NCBI RefSeq assembly: GCF_035189165.1
Contig: NZ_CP045246.1
Location: 1,426,001-1,490,000 of the forward strand
Length of the DNA stretch: 64,000 nucleotides
Direction: 5' to 3'
DNA from: Arthrobacter sp. JZ12
Lineage (GTDB): Bacteria > Actinomycetota > Actinomycetes > Actinomycetales > Micrococcaceae
Shown: positions 28,092 through 39,985 of the stretch, piece by piece
How the letters are laid out: every line of letters starts with the position of its first letter
Position numbering within the stretch: the first letter of the stretch is position 1
Notes under the pieces: generated by a model
Told to the model about the DNA's origin: nothing
Seen by the model: the letters and a program-made list of their open reading frames with translations, nothing else
The model's database searches: none
Position numbers and translations under genes: made by a program

Positions 28092-28419
28092 CGCAGCCCC
28101 GGAACCTTCGGCAAGACCCCTTCCTCGCCGCGGCCGCATAGCCGGACGGGGTTTTGTGGAGCGGATCACCATCTTCCCGCGCAGCGAGGCGGCACGCTTC
28201 GCAGCAATGGTCGCCCTAAACGAAGATGCGTCGGCGAGTGGCAGTTCGGGACAGATCGGGACGCATGTCCGGTTGGTGTGGACCGGACAGCGGAAAATCT
28301 CCGGGGTGGATCCGGGCATAACCCTGGCGTTCGAGGGAACAGTCAGCACGGTTGACGGCATACCTACCGTCCATAACCCGCGGTACGAGATCATCGGCCG
28401 TCGTGAGGAGTCATTGTGA
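28084..28419 (+). CDS. OB-fold nucleic acid-binding domain protein
   Basis: A 111-residue protein. The C-terminal ~65 residues (THVRLVWTGQRKISGVDPGITLAFEGTVSTVDG...NPRYEIIGR) read as an OB-fold strand series found in the actinobacterial family next to DUF3710. The N-terminus is basic and proline-rich. The start is uncertain: TTG at 28084 overlaps the DUF3710 stop by eight bases and has no strong ribosome-binding site. Its stop overlaps the next GTG (GTGA). Ligand unknown. Confidence 0.75.
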   Translation: MADAAPEPSARPLPRRGRIAGRGFVERITIFPRSEAARFAAMVALNEDASASGSSGQIGTHVRLVWTGQRKISGVDPGITLAFEGTVSTVDGIPTVHNPRYEIIGRREESL

Positions 28420-29162
28420 GCCAGCCCATTGAGGATCATGCCGACAACGAACGCCCGACCGCACCCGACGAGCCGGCTCGTTCCGACGGGGGCCAGGGGA
28501 TGGGCGCACTTGCCGGCCAGTACGCGGCAAAAGCCGGTGTGCGCCAGGACGAAAGCGGCCGCATAGACGTTCTGCAGTCGATCGGCGGCGTTCGCGGGCT
28601 CGCCGAGAGCATTCTGCCGGGCCTGCTTTTCACCGTAGTGTTCACGGTGACGCGGGACCTCCAGGTTTCCCTGGTGGCTGCGCTTGCCGTCTCGGCGATC
28701 TTCACGGTGGTGCGCCTGGTCTCCAGGACTCCGCTCACACAGGCGATCTCAGGGCTGGTCGGTGTTGCGATCTGTGCCTTCGTCGCGAACCGCACAGGGA
28801 ACGCGGAAGATTTCTTCCTGCCCGGCTTCATCACCAACGCGGCCTACATCCTCGGCATGGTTATCTCCATCGCGGTGCGCTGGCCGCTGGCCGGGCTGCT
28901 GTTCGGATTCATCCGAGGCGAAGGGGTGGACTGGCGGAAGCACGCTTCCCGCGTCCGTGCGTATTCGCTGGCCACTTGGCTCATCATTGCGGTGCTGGCC
29001 CTGAGGCTGATTGTCCAGGTCCCGCTCTATTTGGCTGACAACATTGCCGCCCTCGGAGCAACCCGCGTCGCGATGGGTGTACCGCTCTATGCGCTCGGCC
29101 TATGGTTTGCCTGGCTGGTCTCCCGACCGGATGCGCAGAAGCAGCAGGATCCTCCCGCCTGA
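28416..29162 (+). CDS. DUF3159 domain-containing membrane protein
   Basis: A 248-residue protein. A hydrophilic ~60-residue N-terminus leads into GGVRGLAESILPGLLFTVVFTVTRDL, the start of the DUF3159 domain, which has five or six transmembrane segments. Conserved polar positions appear in SRTPLTQAISGL and near HASRVRAYSLATW. Function unknown. The GTG overlaps the preceding stop by four bases, indicating translational coupling. It converges on the trkA pair with a one-base gap. Confidence 0.85.
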   Translation: MSQPIEDHADNERPTAPDEPARSDGGQGMGALAGQYAAKAGVRQDESGRIDVLQSIGGVRGLAESILPGLLFTVVFTVTRDLQVSLVAALAVSAIFTVVRLVSRTPLTQAISGLVGVAICAFVANRTGNAEDFFLPGFITNAAYILGMVISIAVRWPLAGLLFGFIRGEGVDWRKHASRVRAYSLATWLIIAVLALRLIVQVPLYLADNIAALGATRVAMGVPLYALGLWFAWLVSRPDAQKQQDPPA

Positions 29163-29163
29163 G

Positions 29164-29826
29164 CTAGCTCTCCGGCGAGAGCGCTGCGCGGAGCGCGTCC
29201 TCGGCTGCGATGGCCGCCACGAAGAACAGTTCGTCCCCGGCCTCCACCACATCATCCGGGCTCGGGGTGATGGGGGCATCGTCCCGCAGGATGGCTACAG
29301 CGGTGCAATCCTGGGGAAGGTCGATGGAACCCAGCGTCCGTCCGATCAGGGCGGATTCGTGGGGGACCGTGAACTCAACGATCGCAGACACTCCTGTCTG
29401 CAGGGTGAGCAGACGCACCAGGTCGCCGATCTCCACGGCTTCCTCGACCAGGGCGGTCATGAGCCTCGGTGTATTGACGGCGACATCGACACCCCAGGAG
29501 TCGTCGAACATCCAGTCATTCTTCGGGTTGTTCACGCGGCCGACCGTGCGCCCGACTCCGAACTCGCTCTTGGCGAGCAGGGAGACGACAAGGTTGACCT
29601 TGTCGTCGCCGGTGGCCGAGACCACGACGTCGGCTTCCTCCAGTTTCGCGTCCTTGAGGGTTGTGAGCTCACACGCGTCGCCGATCAGCCAGCGTGCACC
29701 CTTCAGTCCGCTGCGCCCGACAACCTCCGGCTTCTCGTCGATCAGCAGGATGTCGTGATTGTTGGACAGCAGTTCCCGTGCGATCGAAGACCCGACGCTT
29801 CCCGCGCCGGCGATGACTACCTTCAC
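29164..29826 (-). CDS. TrkA-type RCK potassium regulatory protein (second of pair)
   Basis: A 220-residue cytosolic protein with an N-terminal RCK_N Rossmann domain (MKVVIAGAGSVGSSIARELL, NAD(H)/ATP-binding GxGxxG) and a C-terminal RCK_C/TrkA_C domain (about 135-215, including GRTLGSIDLPQDCTAVAILR). Equivalent to the CeoC protein of mycobacteria. Such proteins gate a potassium channel or transporter. The start codon overlaps the stop of the other RCK gene, so they are co-translated and probably form a hetero-octameric ring or dimer. No TrkH/KtrB pore gene is present in the window. Confidence 0.9.
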   Translation of the reverse strand: MKVVIAGAGSVGSSIARELLSNNHDILLIDEKPEVVGRSGLKGARWLIGDACELTTLKDAKLEEADVVVSATGDDKVNLVVSLLAKSEFGVGRTVGRVNNPKNDWMFDDSWGVDVAVNTPRLMTALVEEAVEIGDLVRLLTLQTGVSAIVEFTVPHESALIGRTLGSIDLPQDCTAVAILRDDAPITPSPDDVVEAGDELFFVAAIAAEDALRAALSPES

Positions 29827-30497
29827 GCCGATTCCTCCTGCGGCTTCTTCGAGAGCACCCGGGCCACTTCATCAGTCGCCGCGGTTTCCATCATGGCGTG
29901 CACAATATCGCCCTCCTGGTAACTGGTGCCCGGTGCGGGCAGCATTCCCTCTCCAAAGCGGGTGATGAACGCAACCCGGACTCCGGCTGCTGCCTCAATC
30001 TCCCTCATGGACCTGCCCAGCCAGCCCTCGTGCAATGCGAGCTCACCGAGGATCAGCCGTCCCGAGGGCTCACGGAAGTCGCCGCTGATGGTCTGCTCCG
30101 GAAGGATCCGCCGAAGAACCTGGTCGGCGCTCCAACGCACCGCAGCAACCGTCGGTATGCCCAGCCTCTGGTAGATCTCGGCGCGTCCAGGGTCGTAGAT
30201 CCGGGCAACCACATGCGGTACATGGAAAATCTCCCGGGCAACCCGGGTTGCGAGGATGTTTGAATTGTCGCCGCTGGAGACGGCAGCGAAAGCATAGGCG
30301 TTCTCGATGTCCGCGCTTTTCAGGGTGTCCCGGTCGAAGCCCACACCCGTCACCTTGCGGCCGCCGAACGATCCCCTCAGCCGGCGGAAGGCGCGGTCGT
30401 CCTGGTCGATGATCGCCACACTGTGGCCGGAATCGTCCAGGGTGTGCGCCAGACTCACGCCCACCCGGCCGCAGCCCATGATTACGAAATGCGCCAC
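29823..30497 (-). CDS. TrkA-type RCK potassium regulatory protein (first of pair)
   Basis: A 224-residue paralogue of its neighbour, with RCK_N (HFVIMGCGRVGVSLAHTLDDSGHSVAIID; GxGxxG) and a C-terminal RCK_C domain (about 140-210). Equivalent to CeoB of mycobacteria. The GTG at 30497 is preceded by AGGAG seven bases upstream on the minus strand; the longer frame to 30539 would run into the divergent promoter region. It is divergent from the KimA-like permease, with 86 bases between starts. Confidence 0.88.
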   Translation of the reverse strand: MAHFVIMGCGRVGVSLAHTLDDSGHSVAIIDQDDRAFRRLRGSFGGRKVTGVGFDRDTLKSADIENAYAFAAVSSGDNSNILATRVAREIFHVPHVVARIYDPGRAEIYQRLGIPTVAAVRWSADQVLRRILPEQTISGDFREPSGRLILGELALHEGWLGRSMREIEAAAGVRVAFITRFGEGMLPAPGTSYQEGDIVHAMMETAATDEVARVLSKKPQEESA

Positions 30498-30570
30498 AGC
30501 GCCGCTCCTGCTTCCTTCACCATGCTGATTGTCCCTCAAGCCTAGTGGAGGAGGGGCGGTACAAACGCGC

Positions 30571-30576
30571 TAGTCT
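30571..30576 (+). promoter_or_regulatory. Leaderless-type -10 element of the APC permease gene
   Basis: TAGTCT ends seven bases before the GTG at 30584, consistent with a leaderless mRNA; no Shine-Dalgarno sequence is correctly placed. Confidence 0.5.
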
Positions 30577-30583
30577 GTGGGCT

Positions 30584-32560
30584 GTGCTGACTTTCTTCGA
30601 GGCCGCCAAGCGCATGCTGGTGGGCAAGCCGTACCGGAACGACCGGCGCCGGCAGGAAGCCCTGCCGAAGAAGATTGCGATGCCTCTCTTCTCGACCAAT
30701 GCTCTCTCGTCCACGGCCTACTCTCCGGACGAGATCCTGCTCACGCTGGCGCTTGCGGGAGTCTCCGCCGTTGCCGTTTCCCCCTGGGTGGGTCTTGCCG
30801 TCATCGTCGTGCTGCTGGTGGTCATCGCCTCCTACCGGCAGTCCGTCCACGCGTACCCGTCGGGCGGCGGCGACTATGAGATTGCACGGCGGAACCTGGG
30901 TGACCGCGCGGGGGTCACGGTGGCCGCTGCACTCATGGTGGATTACGTCCTTACGGTTGCGGTGTCGGTTTCTGCCGCCGCGTATTACCTCATTTCGCTG
31001 GCACCGGCGCTGGCGGGGAGCCAGCGCGCACTGGCAATTGCCGGCGTCGTCGTCCTGGTCATTGTTAACCTGCGCGGGTTCACCCGCGACGCAAGAGTGC
31101 TGGCAGTGCCCACCTACGTCTTCATGGCCGGGATCCTGGTGCTTTGCGTCACTGGCATCGTTCAGCGGCTTACCGGCACCCTGCAGGAGGCCCCGAGCGC
31201 ACGGTTCGAAATCATCCCGGACCCGGCGTTCGAGACGGGCCTGGTGGGTCTTGCCGGTGCCCTGCTCATTCTCCGTGCCTTCTCCTCCGGCGCTGCCGCC
31301 CTGACCGGTGTGGAAGCGCCCAGTGCCAACGTGCCCGGCTTCAGGCCGCCGCGGGGGCGGAACGCGGCGAGCACCCTGCTCATCCTCGGGGTCGTGGCCT
31401 CGCTCATGACGGCCGGCGTCATCTACCTGGCCAATGCCACCCGCGTTCATGTGGTGCAGAACCCGCAGGAGCAGTTGCTGCTGGAAGGTGAGCCGGTAGC
31501 CGACTCCTACGTCCAGAATCCCGTCCTCAGCCAGCTGGCAACGACCATCTTCGGCGGCGGCACCCTGCCCTTCCTCGTGCTGGTGGCCGCTACCTGCCTG
31601 ATCCTGCTGCTTGCGGCGCACTCGGCCTTCAACGGGTTCCCGTCGCTGGCGTCCATCCTCGCCAAGGACGGATACCTGCCCCGGCAGCTGAGCACCCGCG
31701 GCGACCGCCTAACGTTCAGCAACGGCATCATGGCCCTCGGTGCCGGCGCCATCCTGCTCATTCTGGTTTTTCGCGCGGACGTCACGCAGCTTGTCCAGCT
31801 TTACATCATCGGTGTCTTCGTTTCCTTCACCGCTACCCAGCTGGCCCTGATCAAGCACTGGACCCGCGAACTCCGCAGCACCGTCGACCGAAAGCTGCGC
31901 TGGCGAATCAACAAGTCCCGCGCGATCAACTCGATCGGCTTCGTCCTGACAGCTGCGGTTCTTGTGGTGGTGCTGGTGACCAAGTTCGAATTCGGCGCCT
32001 GGATCGCCGTCCTCGCAATCGCCCTCCTCATCGCCGTCATGCTGAGCATCAAGGCCCACTACGACCAGGTGGCGCGCGAACTGGCGATTGACGACGCCTC
32101 CGCCGTACGCGCCCTGCCGTCGCGCGTGCACGCAGTGATCCTCGTGTCCCATGTACGGAAGCCCGTACTGCGTGCACTTGCTTTCGCTCGCGCATCGCGT
32201 CCCTCCAAGCTGGACGCGATCGTGGTGGACGTGGACCCGGAGGAAACCCGGCGCACCCTCGCCGACTGGGACCGGCTCGAGGTTCCGGTGCCGATCACAG
32301 TCCTCGCCTCGCCCTACCGTGACACCATCCAGCCGATCATGGACTACATCAAGTCCATACGGCGCGATTCTCCCCGTGACCTGATCGTGGTCTACATTCC
32401 CGAGTACGTGGTGGGGAAGTGGTGGGAGCAGCTTGTCCACAACCAGACCGCGCTGCGCATCAAGACCCGGCTCCATTTCGAGCCGGGCGTGATGGTCGCG
32501 AGCGTCCCATGGCAGCTCGCGTCCTCGGATGCGGCGCGCAAATTCCAGGATCTAAGGTGA
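30584..32560 (+). CDS. APC superfamily permease, KimA-like, with UspA-like C-terminal domain
   Basis: A 658-residue transporter. After a basic N-terminus, the segment MPLFSTNALSSTAYSPDEILL begins the 12-helix APC/KUP-type core (about residues 35-490). A cytosolic C-terminal domain of about 150 residues follows (VHAVILVSHVRKPVLRALAFARA) that resembles universal stress proteins. The helix-1 pattern resembles KimA (YdaO), a high-affinity potassium importer of Bacillus. The divergent pair of RCK genes supports a role in K+ uptake, but an amino-acid substrate cannot be excluded. I chose GTG 30584, which has a leaderless-type promoter; the GTG at 30545 lacks both signals. Confidence 0.82.
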   Translation: MLTFFEAAKRMLVGKPYRNDRRRQEALPKKIAMPLFSTNALSSTAYSPDEILLTLALAGVSAVAVSPWVGLAVIVVLLVVIASYRQSVHAYPSGGGDYEIARRNLGDRAGVTVAAALMVDYVLTVAVSVSAAAYYLISLAPALAGSQRALAIAGVVVLVIVNLRGFTRDARVLAVPTYVFMAGILVLCVTGIVQRLTGTLQEAPSARFEIIPDPAFETGLVGLAGALLILRAFSSGAAALTGVEAPSANVPGFRPPRGRNAASTLLILGVVASLMTAGVIYLANATRVHVVQNPQEQLLLEGEPVADSYVQNPVLSQLATTIFGGGTLPFLVLVAATCLILLLAAHSAFNGFPSLASILAKDGYLPRQLSTRGDRLTFSNGIMALGAGAILLILVFRADVTQLVQLYIIGVFVSFTATQLALIKHWTRELRSTVDRKLRWRINKSRAINSIGFVLTAAVLVVVLVTKFEFGAWIAVLAIALLIAVMLSIKAHYDQVARELAIDDASAVRALPSRVHAVILVSHVRKPVLRALAFARASRPSKLDAIVVDVDPEETRRTLADWDRLEVPVPITVLASPYRDTIQPIMDYIKSIRRDSPRDLIVVYIPEYVVGKWWEQLVHNQTALRIKTRLHFEPGVMVASVPWQLASSDAARKFQDLR

Positions 32561-33858
32561 CCCAGACTCCAGAAATCGAACTGTCCATCGGCCCGGCTGC
32601 CCATGGCGGGCACTGTGTTGCCCGCCATGAAGGCCGGGTTGTCTTTGTCCGCCATGCCCTGCCGGGCGAGGTGGTGAAGGCCCGTCTCACCGAGTACGAC
32701 GACGACGCCCGCTTCTGGCGCGCTGACGCCACCGACATCATCAGCGCCTCGCCCGACCGGGTCAATCACCCGTGGCCGCTCGCGGATGCTGTGCTCGCAG
32801 GTCTGCGGGGCACCCGCCCCGTGGGCGGCGCGGAGTTCGGGCATATCGAACTGTCCGCGCAGCGCCGTCTGAAGGCGGGTATCTTCTCCGAGCAGTTGGC
32901 GCGGCTGGGCACGATCGAGCGGTCTGTCACGGTGGAACCGGTTCCGGATGAAGCTCCCGACGGACTGGGCTGGCGCACACGGGTCGGTTTCGCCGTCGAT
33001 CCCGGCGGTCATCTCGCTATGCACGAGCACCGGTCGACTGCCCTGGTTCCGGTGGCTGACATGCCGCTGGCCGTGCCGTCGATCAACAAGCTGGCGCTGT
33101 GGGAAACCAGCTTCCAGGGCGTGGAAGGTGTGGAGGTGGCGGCCGCGTCGGGCGACGATGAGCCGCTGGTGCTGCTTCGAACCACCGGTGATCCCGCGGA
33201 CCGGCACTTCCGGGCACTGGCCGAACGTATCCCTGGTGCGTCCGTGGCAACCTGGAACCCCGAGAAGGGACTTCTTCAACGTCTGCGCGGACGCACCTGG
33301 GTGCGTGAGGTCGTTGGCGCGCACAGCTTCCGCGTGACGGGGGAGGGATTCTGGCAGATTCACCGCAGCGCACCCGGGGTGCTCACGGATGCCGTCCTAG
33401 AGGGGCTGGAGCCGGCTGCAGGCATGCGCGTCGCCGACCTGTATGCCGGTGCCGGCCTTTTCACCGCGGCACTGGCCGCGCAGGTCGGCGAGACCGGCCA
33501 TGTCCTGTCTGTCGAGGGATCACCGGCGGCAAGCCGGGACGCCCGAAGGAACCTGTACGGCAGGACACAGGTCGATATTGTGCAGGGCAAGGTTGAGCGG
33601 GTGCTACGCGAACGGCGTCCCCATCTTGACGCTGTCGTGCTCGATCCGCCCCGCGCGGGAGCGGGCAGGGAAGTGGTCCGGGCGATCACCGGCACCGGCG
33701 CGAAGGTTGCCGTCTATGTGTCGTGCGATCCGGCGTCGTTCGCACGGGACGCGGGCTATTTCACCGATGCAGGATGGGACCTGGTGTCCCTTCGCGTCCT
33801 CGACCTCTACCCCCACACCCACCACATGGAGTCAGTCGCGGTTCTTCGCCCGGCATAG
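32557..33858 (+). CDS. Class I SAM-dependent RNA methyltransferase (TrmA/RumA family, TRAM domain)
   Basis: A 433-residue enzyme. An N-terminal TRAM-like domain occupies about residues 1-60 (GGHCVARHEGRVVFVRHALPGE). The methyltransferase fold follows, with the SAM motif VADLYAGAGLFTAALA near 295 and LDPPRAGAGREV near 365. The catalytic motif is VYVSCDPASFARDAGYF, whose Cys is the nucleophile. This is the family making 5-methyluridine in tRNA or rRNA; the target position is not deducible. Unlike E. coli RumA I see no clear four-Cys iron-sulfur cluster. The GTG overlaps the permease stop (GTGA). Confidence 0.87.
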   Translation: MTQTPEIELSIGPAAHGGHCVARHEGRVVFVRHALPGEVVKARLTEYDDDARFWRADATDIISASPDRVNHPWPLADAVLAGLRGTRPVGGAEFGHIELSAQRRLKAGIFSEQLARLGTIERSVTVEPVPDEAPDGLGWRTRVGFAVDPGGHLAMHEHRSTALVPVADMPLAVPSINKLALWETSFQGVEGVEVAAASGDDEPLVLLRTTGDPADRHFRALAERIPGASVATWNPEKGLLQRLRGRTWVREVVGAHSFRVTGEGFWQIHRSAPGVLTDAVLEGLEPAAGMRVADLYAGAGLFTAALAAQVGETGHVLSVEGSPAASRDARRNLYGRTQVDIVQGKVERVLRERRPHLDAVVLDPPRAGAGREVVRAITGTGAKVAVYVSCDPASFARDAGYFTDAGWDLVSLRVLDLYPHTHHMESVAVLRPA

Positions 33859-33934
33859 AACGGCGGCTCGACACTAGGATGACAACGGCCGACTAAGGGT
33901 TACAAAGGTTGCAGACCGCGAGAGGAGTCCCGAC

Positions 33935-36742
<2,808 letters not shown>

Positions 36743-36814
36743 CCGGCTCCTCGTCACCCGGATTCCCACGAACAGGCCGTACCCGGTCACCCGGGTGCGG
36801 CGTGTTGCGGCGTA

Positions 36815-36853
36815 AACGTGGCACACCGGCACCTGATGCCGGTGTGCCACGTT
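36815..36853 (+). terminator. acnA terminator hairpin
   Basis: A perfect 17-bp stem (36815-36831 with 36837-36853) with a five-base loop CCTGA lies between acnA and dxs. No U-run follows, but its stability and position make a terminator likely. Confidence 0.75.
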
Positions 36854-36909
36854 AGAGTTAACAGCCAGTTACACCCCGCATCGGTGCCCGAGACGCAGAA
36901 GGAGGCACG

Positions 36910-38883
36910 ATGGGACTCCTGGAGACCATCCATAGCCCACAGGACCTCACCAGGTTGTCAGGACAACAGCTTTCACGTCTGGCAGCAGAAATCCGCACCT
37001 TCCTCATCAGCAAGGTTTCCCGCACCGGCGGACACCTCGGGCCGAATCTCGGCGTTGTCGAGCTGACCATCGGGATCCACCGCGTCTTCGACTCGCCGCG
37101 CGACAGCATCGTGTTCGACACCGGGCACCAGTCGTATGTGCACAAGCTCCTCACCGGCCGCCAGGACTTCGGTTCGTTGAGGCAGCAGGGCGGGCTGTCA
37201 GGTTATCCGTCCCGTTCCGAGTCAGTGCACGACATCGTGGAGAGTTCGCACGCGTCATCCTCCCTTTCCTGGGCCGACGGTATCTCCCGGGCGCGCGTCC
37301 TCAACGGAGAGAACGACCGCACCGCCGTCGTCGTCATCGGTGACGGCGCGCTCACCGGCGGCATGGCGTGGGAAGCGATCAACAACATTGCGGCGGACAA
37401 GCGCCGGCGCGTTGTCATCGTGGTCAATGACAACGGCCGTTCCTACGCTCCCACTATCGGCGGAGTTGCCGACTACCTTGCGTCGCTGCGCCCGACGCTC
37501 GATACCGTGCGCACCCACCGCGTATATGAGGGAACGCTCGACTGGTGGAAGCGGAAGCTGCAGAACGGCGGCTCCCTCGGCCGTTTCGCCTACAAGAGCC
37601 TGCACGCCACCAAGAAGGGCGTCAAGGACTGGTGGGCGCCGCAGGGTCTGTTCGAGGACCTCGGGATGAAATACATCGGCCCTATCAACGGCCATGACCT
37701 CGCGGCCGTGGAACATGCCCTCAGCCAGGCGAAAAAGTACGGCGGTCCGGTGATCGTGCACGCAATCACCGAGAAAGGCCACGGCTACGCCCCGGCGCGG
37801 GCCGACGAGGCTGACCAGTTCCACGCTGTGGGGATCATCGACCCGGAGACCGGGGAACCGGTCGAGAGCGGGGGAGTGCAGTCCTGGACCTCGGTCTTCG
37901 CAGATGAGATTGCGGCCATCGCCGATGAGCGCAAGGACATTGTCGGCATCACCGGCGCCATGCTGATCCCGGTCGGGCTGCACAAGTTTGCTGCCCGGCA
38001 CCCGGACCGCGTGTTCGACGTCGGGATCGCCGAGCAGCATGCCCTCACCAGCGCAGCCGGGATGGCTTTCGGCGGCCTGCACCCCGTGGTTGCGCTGTAT
38101 GCCACCTTCCTGAACCGAGCCTTCGACCAGCTCCTCATGGACGTCGCCCTGCATAAGGCGGGGGTCACAATCGTGCTCGACCGCTCAGGCGTCACCGGTC
38201 CGGACGGGGCAAGCCACCACGGGATGTGGGACCTGTCGATGCTGCAGATCGTGCCGGGCCTGCACCTGGCCGCCCCCCGCGACGCCACCCGGCTGCGGGA
38301 GGAACTGCGCGAGGCCGTGGCGATCGACGACGCGCCGTCCGTAGTCCGCTACTCGAAGGGTAGCGTCGGACACGAGGTGGAAGCCATTGAGCGGCTAGAT
38401 GACGGTGTGGACGTCCTGCGTCGCAGGCCGGCCGGGTCGAGTCAGAACGATGTCCTTATTGTCAGTGTGGGCGCCATGAGCGAACTTGCCCTTGACGTGT
38501 CCGACCGGCTCGGTGCGCAGGGGATCAGCTCCACCGTCATCGATCCGCGCTGGGTGCTGCCCGTTGCGCGGTCGGTCATCCGGATGGCTGCCGAGCACCG
38601 CATCGTCGTCGTTATCGAGGACGGAGTTCGAGCAGGCGGCGTCGGTTCCCGCATCCGCCAGGAGATGCGCTCGGCTGGAGTGGACACCGCGCTCAACGAG
38701 GTAGGACTGCCGGTTGAGTTCCTCGATCACGGCTCACGCAGCGAGGTGATGGAACGCGTCGGTCTGACTCCTCGCAAGGTGGCACAGGACATCGTGGAAC
38801 AGGTGCTCGGCACCAAGGTTCCCGTTGCCCGTCCGCTGCCGGGCGAGGTACCGACGGCGACCGGTCAGCTTCCCAAGCTCTGA
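36910..38883 (+). CDS. dxs: 1-deoxy-D-xylulose-5-phosphate synthase
   Basis: First enzyme of the MEP isoprenoid pathway; condenses pyruvate and glyceraldehyde-3-phosphate using thiamine diphosphate. The 657-residue protein has the ThDP-binding motif [16 protein letters not shown] (around 145), [17 protein letters not shown], the catalytic Glu in [19 protein letters not shown] (around 375), and the C-terminal transketolase domain. GGAGG lies seven bases before the ATG. DXPS also makes the thiazole precursor of thiamine, of possible relevance to the thiamine gene downstream. Confidence 0.96.
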   Translation: MGLLETIHSPQDLTRLSGQQLSRLAAEIRTFLISKVSRTGGHLGPNLGVVELTIGIHRVFDSPRDSIVFDTGHQSYVHKLLTGRQDFGSLRQQGGLSGYPSRSESVHDIVESSHASSSLSWADGISRARVLNGENDRTAVVVIGDGALTGGMAWEAINNIAADKRRRVVIVVNDNGRSYAPTIGGVADYLASLRPTLDTVRTHRVYEGTLDWWKRKLQNGGSLGRFAYKSLHATKKGVKDWWAPQGLFEDLGMKYIGPINGHDLAAVEHALSQAKKYGGPVIVHAITEKGHGYAPARADEADQFHAVGIIDPETGEPVESGGVQSWTSVFADEIAAIADERKDIVGITGAMLIPVGLHKFAARHPDRVFDVGIAEQHALTSAAGMAFGGLHPVVALYATFLNRAFDQLLMDVALHKAGVTIVLDRSGVTGPDGASHHGMWDLSMLQIVPGLHLAAPRDATRLREELREAVAIDDAPSVVRYSKGSVGHEVEAIERLDDGVDVLRRRPAGSSQNDVLIVSVGAMSELALDVSDRLGAQGISSTVIDPRWVLPVARSVIRMAAEHRIVVVIEDGVRAGGVGSRIRQEMRSAGVDTALNEVGLPVEFLDHGSRSEVMERVGLTPRKVAQDIVEQVLGTKVPVARPLPGEVPTATGQLPKL

Positions 38884-38892
38884 TGCCCGATC

Positions 38893-38910
38893 CGGGACAG
38901 CTCCGTCCCG
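38893..38910. terminator. Hairpin between convergent dxs and VKOR genes
   Basis: CGGGAC at 38893-38898 pairs with GTCCCG at 38905-38910 around AGCTCC, ten bases after the dxs stop codon. A 9-bp direct repeat ACCGTGTTG follows twice just downstream. Confidence 0.4.
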
Positions 38911-38940
38911 CTGTTCACCGTGTTGACCGTGTTGCCCTTT

Positions 38941-39591
38941 TCAGCCGAGGAACGCGGCGGAGAAGCTGAAGAACACCGAGGCAGCAGTTGCCACCAGGAG
39001 CAGGACCGTGAGCGGCCAGGCCCATTCAGCCAGGAAGCGGCGAAGGGCAGCCGGTGCCGGCAGGTCGCCGCGGATCACGTTGCGCGTGGTGAGCAGGACG
39101 ATCAGCACGATCATGGCTGCCCACACCACCATGCAGTAGATGCACAGGATGTGGATCGCGAAGAGGGCCTGACTCCAGAGCCAGATCACAAAGATGAAGC
39201 CCAGCGTCACGCCGGCCTGCAGCCCGCGCCAGTACCACCGGCCGAAGCGCGCACCGGAGAACAGCGCCATGGCCGTGGTGATCACCACTGGGAAGGCAAC
39301 AATTCCGATGAGCGGATTGGGAAAGCCGAACAGGGCAGCCTGCGACGTGCGGAACACCTCACCGCATGAGACGAACGGGCTGATGTCGCACGAGGTTACG
39401 TAATTGGGGTCTGCGTAGAGGGCCAAGCGTTCGAGGACAAGCTGACCCGAGGCGAGAAATCCGACGAGCCCGCACACCGCAAGGACCCAGGCGATTCCCC
39501 GGTCCATAGCGAAAGCGGGGACCGAGCCCTCACGTGCCGGGTTTCCGTCTGCTGCCCCAGGGGCTGTCCCGCCGCGGGCGCTGCCTGCCAT
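38941..39591 (-). CDS. Vitamin K epoxide reductase (VKOR) family protein
   Basis: A 216-residue membrane protein with about five hydrophobic segments after a 28-residue polar N-terminus. The active-site CxxC is CIYC in a helix (HILCIYCMVVWAAM), and the loop cysteines are in CDISPFVSCGEVF. Actinobacterial VKORs reoxidise the periplasmic disulfide oxidase DsbA using the quinone pool. It is divergent from rne. Confidence 0.9.
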   Translation of the reverse strand: MAGSARGGTAPGAADGNPAREGSVPAFAMDRGIAWVLAVCGLVGFLASGQLVLERLALYADPNYVTSCDISPFVSCGEVFRTSQAALFGFPNPLIGIVAFPVVITTAMALFSGARFGRWYWRGLQAGVTLGFIFVIWLWSQALFAIHILCIYCMVVWAAMIVLIVLLTTRNVIRGDLPAPAALRRFLAEWAWPLTVLLLVATAASVFFSFSAAFLG

Positions 39592-39985
39592 TGGTCCTCC
39601 TCGCTGTCGCCACCAGCGAGTCTAGCGCCCTGCACCGCGGTCAGAGACAGGCATGTGAGACAATGAACGTGGCTGGTGCAGGAACCACATTTCTGCACTG
39701 GTCCAGTGACAGGCTTCCCGTACTGCCGGCGATGCTCCTGCGGATTGTGGCACTACAGCTGACCACCGCAGGATCCGCCGGGCAGAACCCGCGCTGGCTT
39801 CAGCGGCCGGGCAGGAAAAGCGCCACTGGTCTTCGAGTGATGCCGCGCCCCATTGATGGTGCGACCTCGAACGACAAGATAACGACTTCCGGGTGGCGCG
39901 AGCACAACGGCCGCGGACATCCGACCAAGTGCCTCGGGGCGCCGGAATGTGGACGGCGTTCTGCGAGGATGGAGCACAGCCGAAT
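39592..39985 (+). other. Long untranslated region upstream of rne
   Basis: No coding sequence is evident in these 394 bases. A -10-like GACAAT at 39659-39664, preceded by TGTGA, could start a leader of about 310 nt. The stretch contains the inverted repeat CACTGGTCCAGTG near 39697-39709. RNase E leaders in several bacteria are long and used for autoregulation; whether that applies here is inference. Confidence 0.4.
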
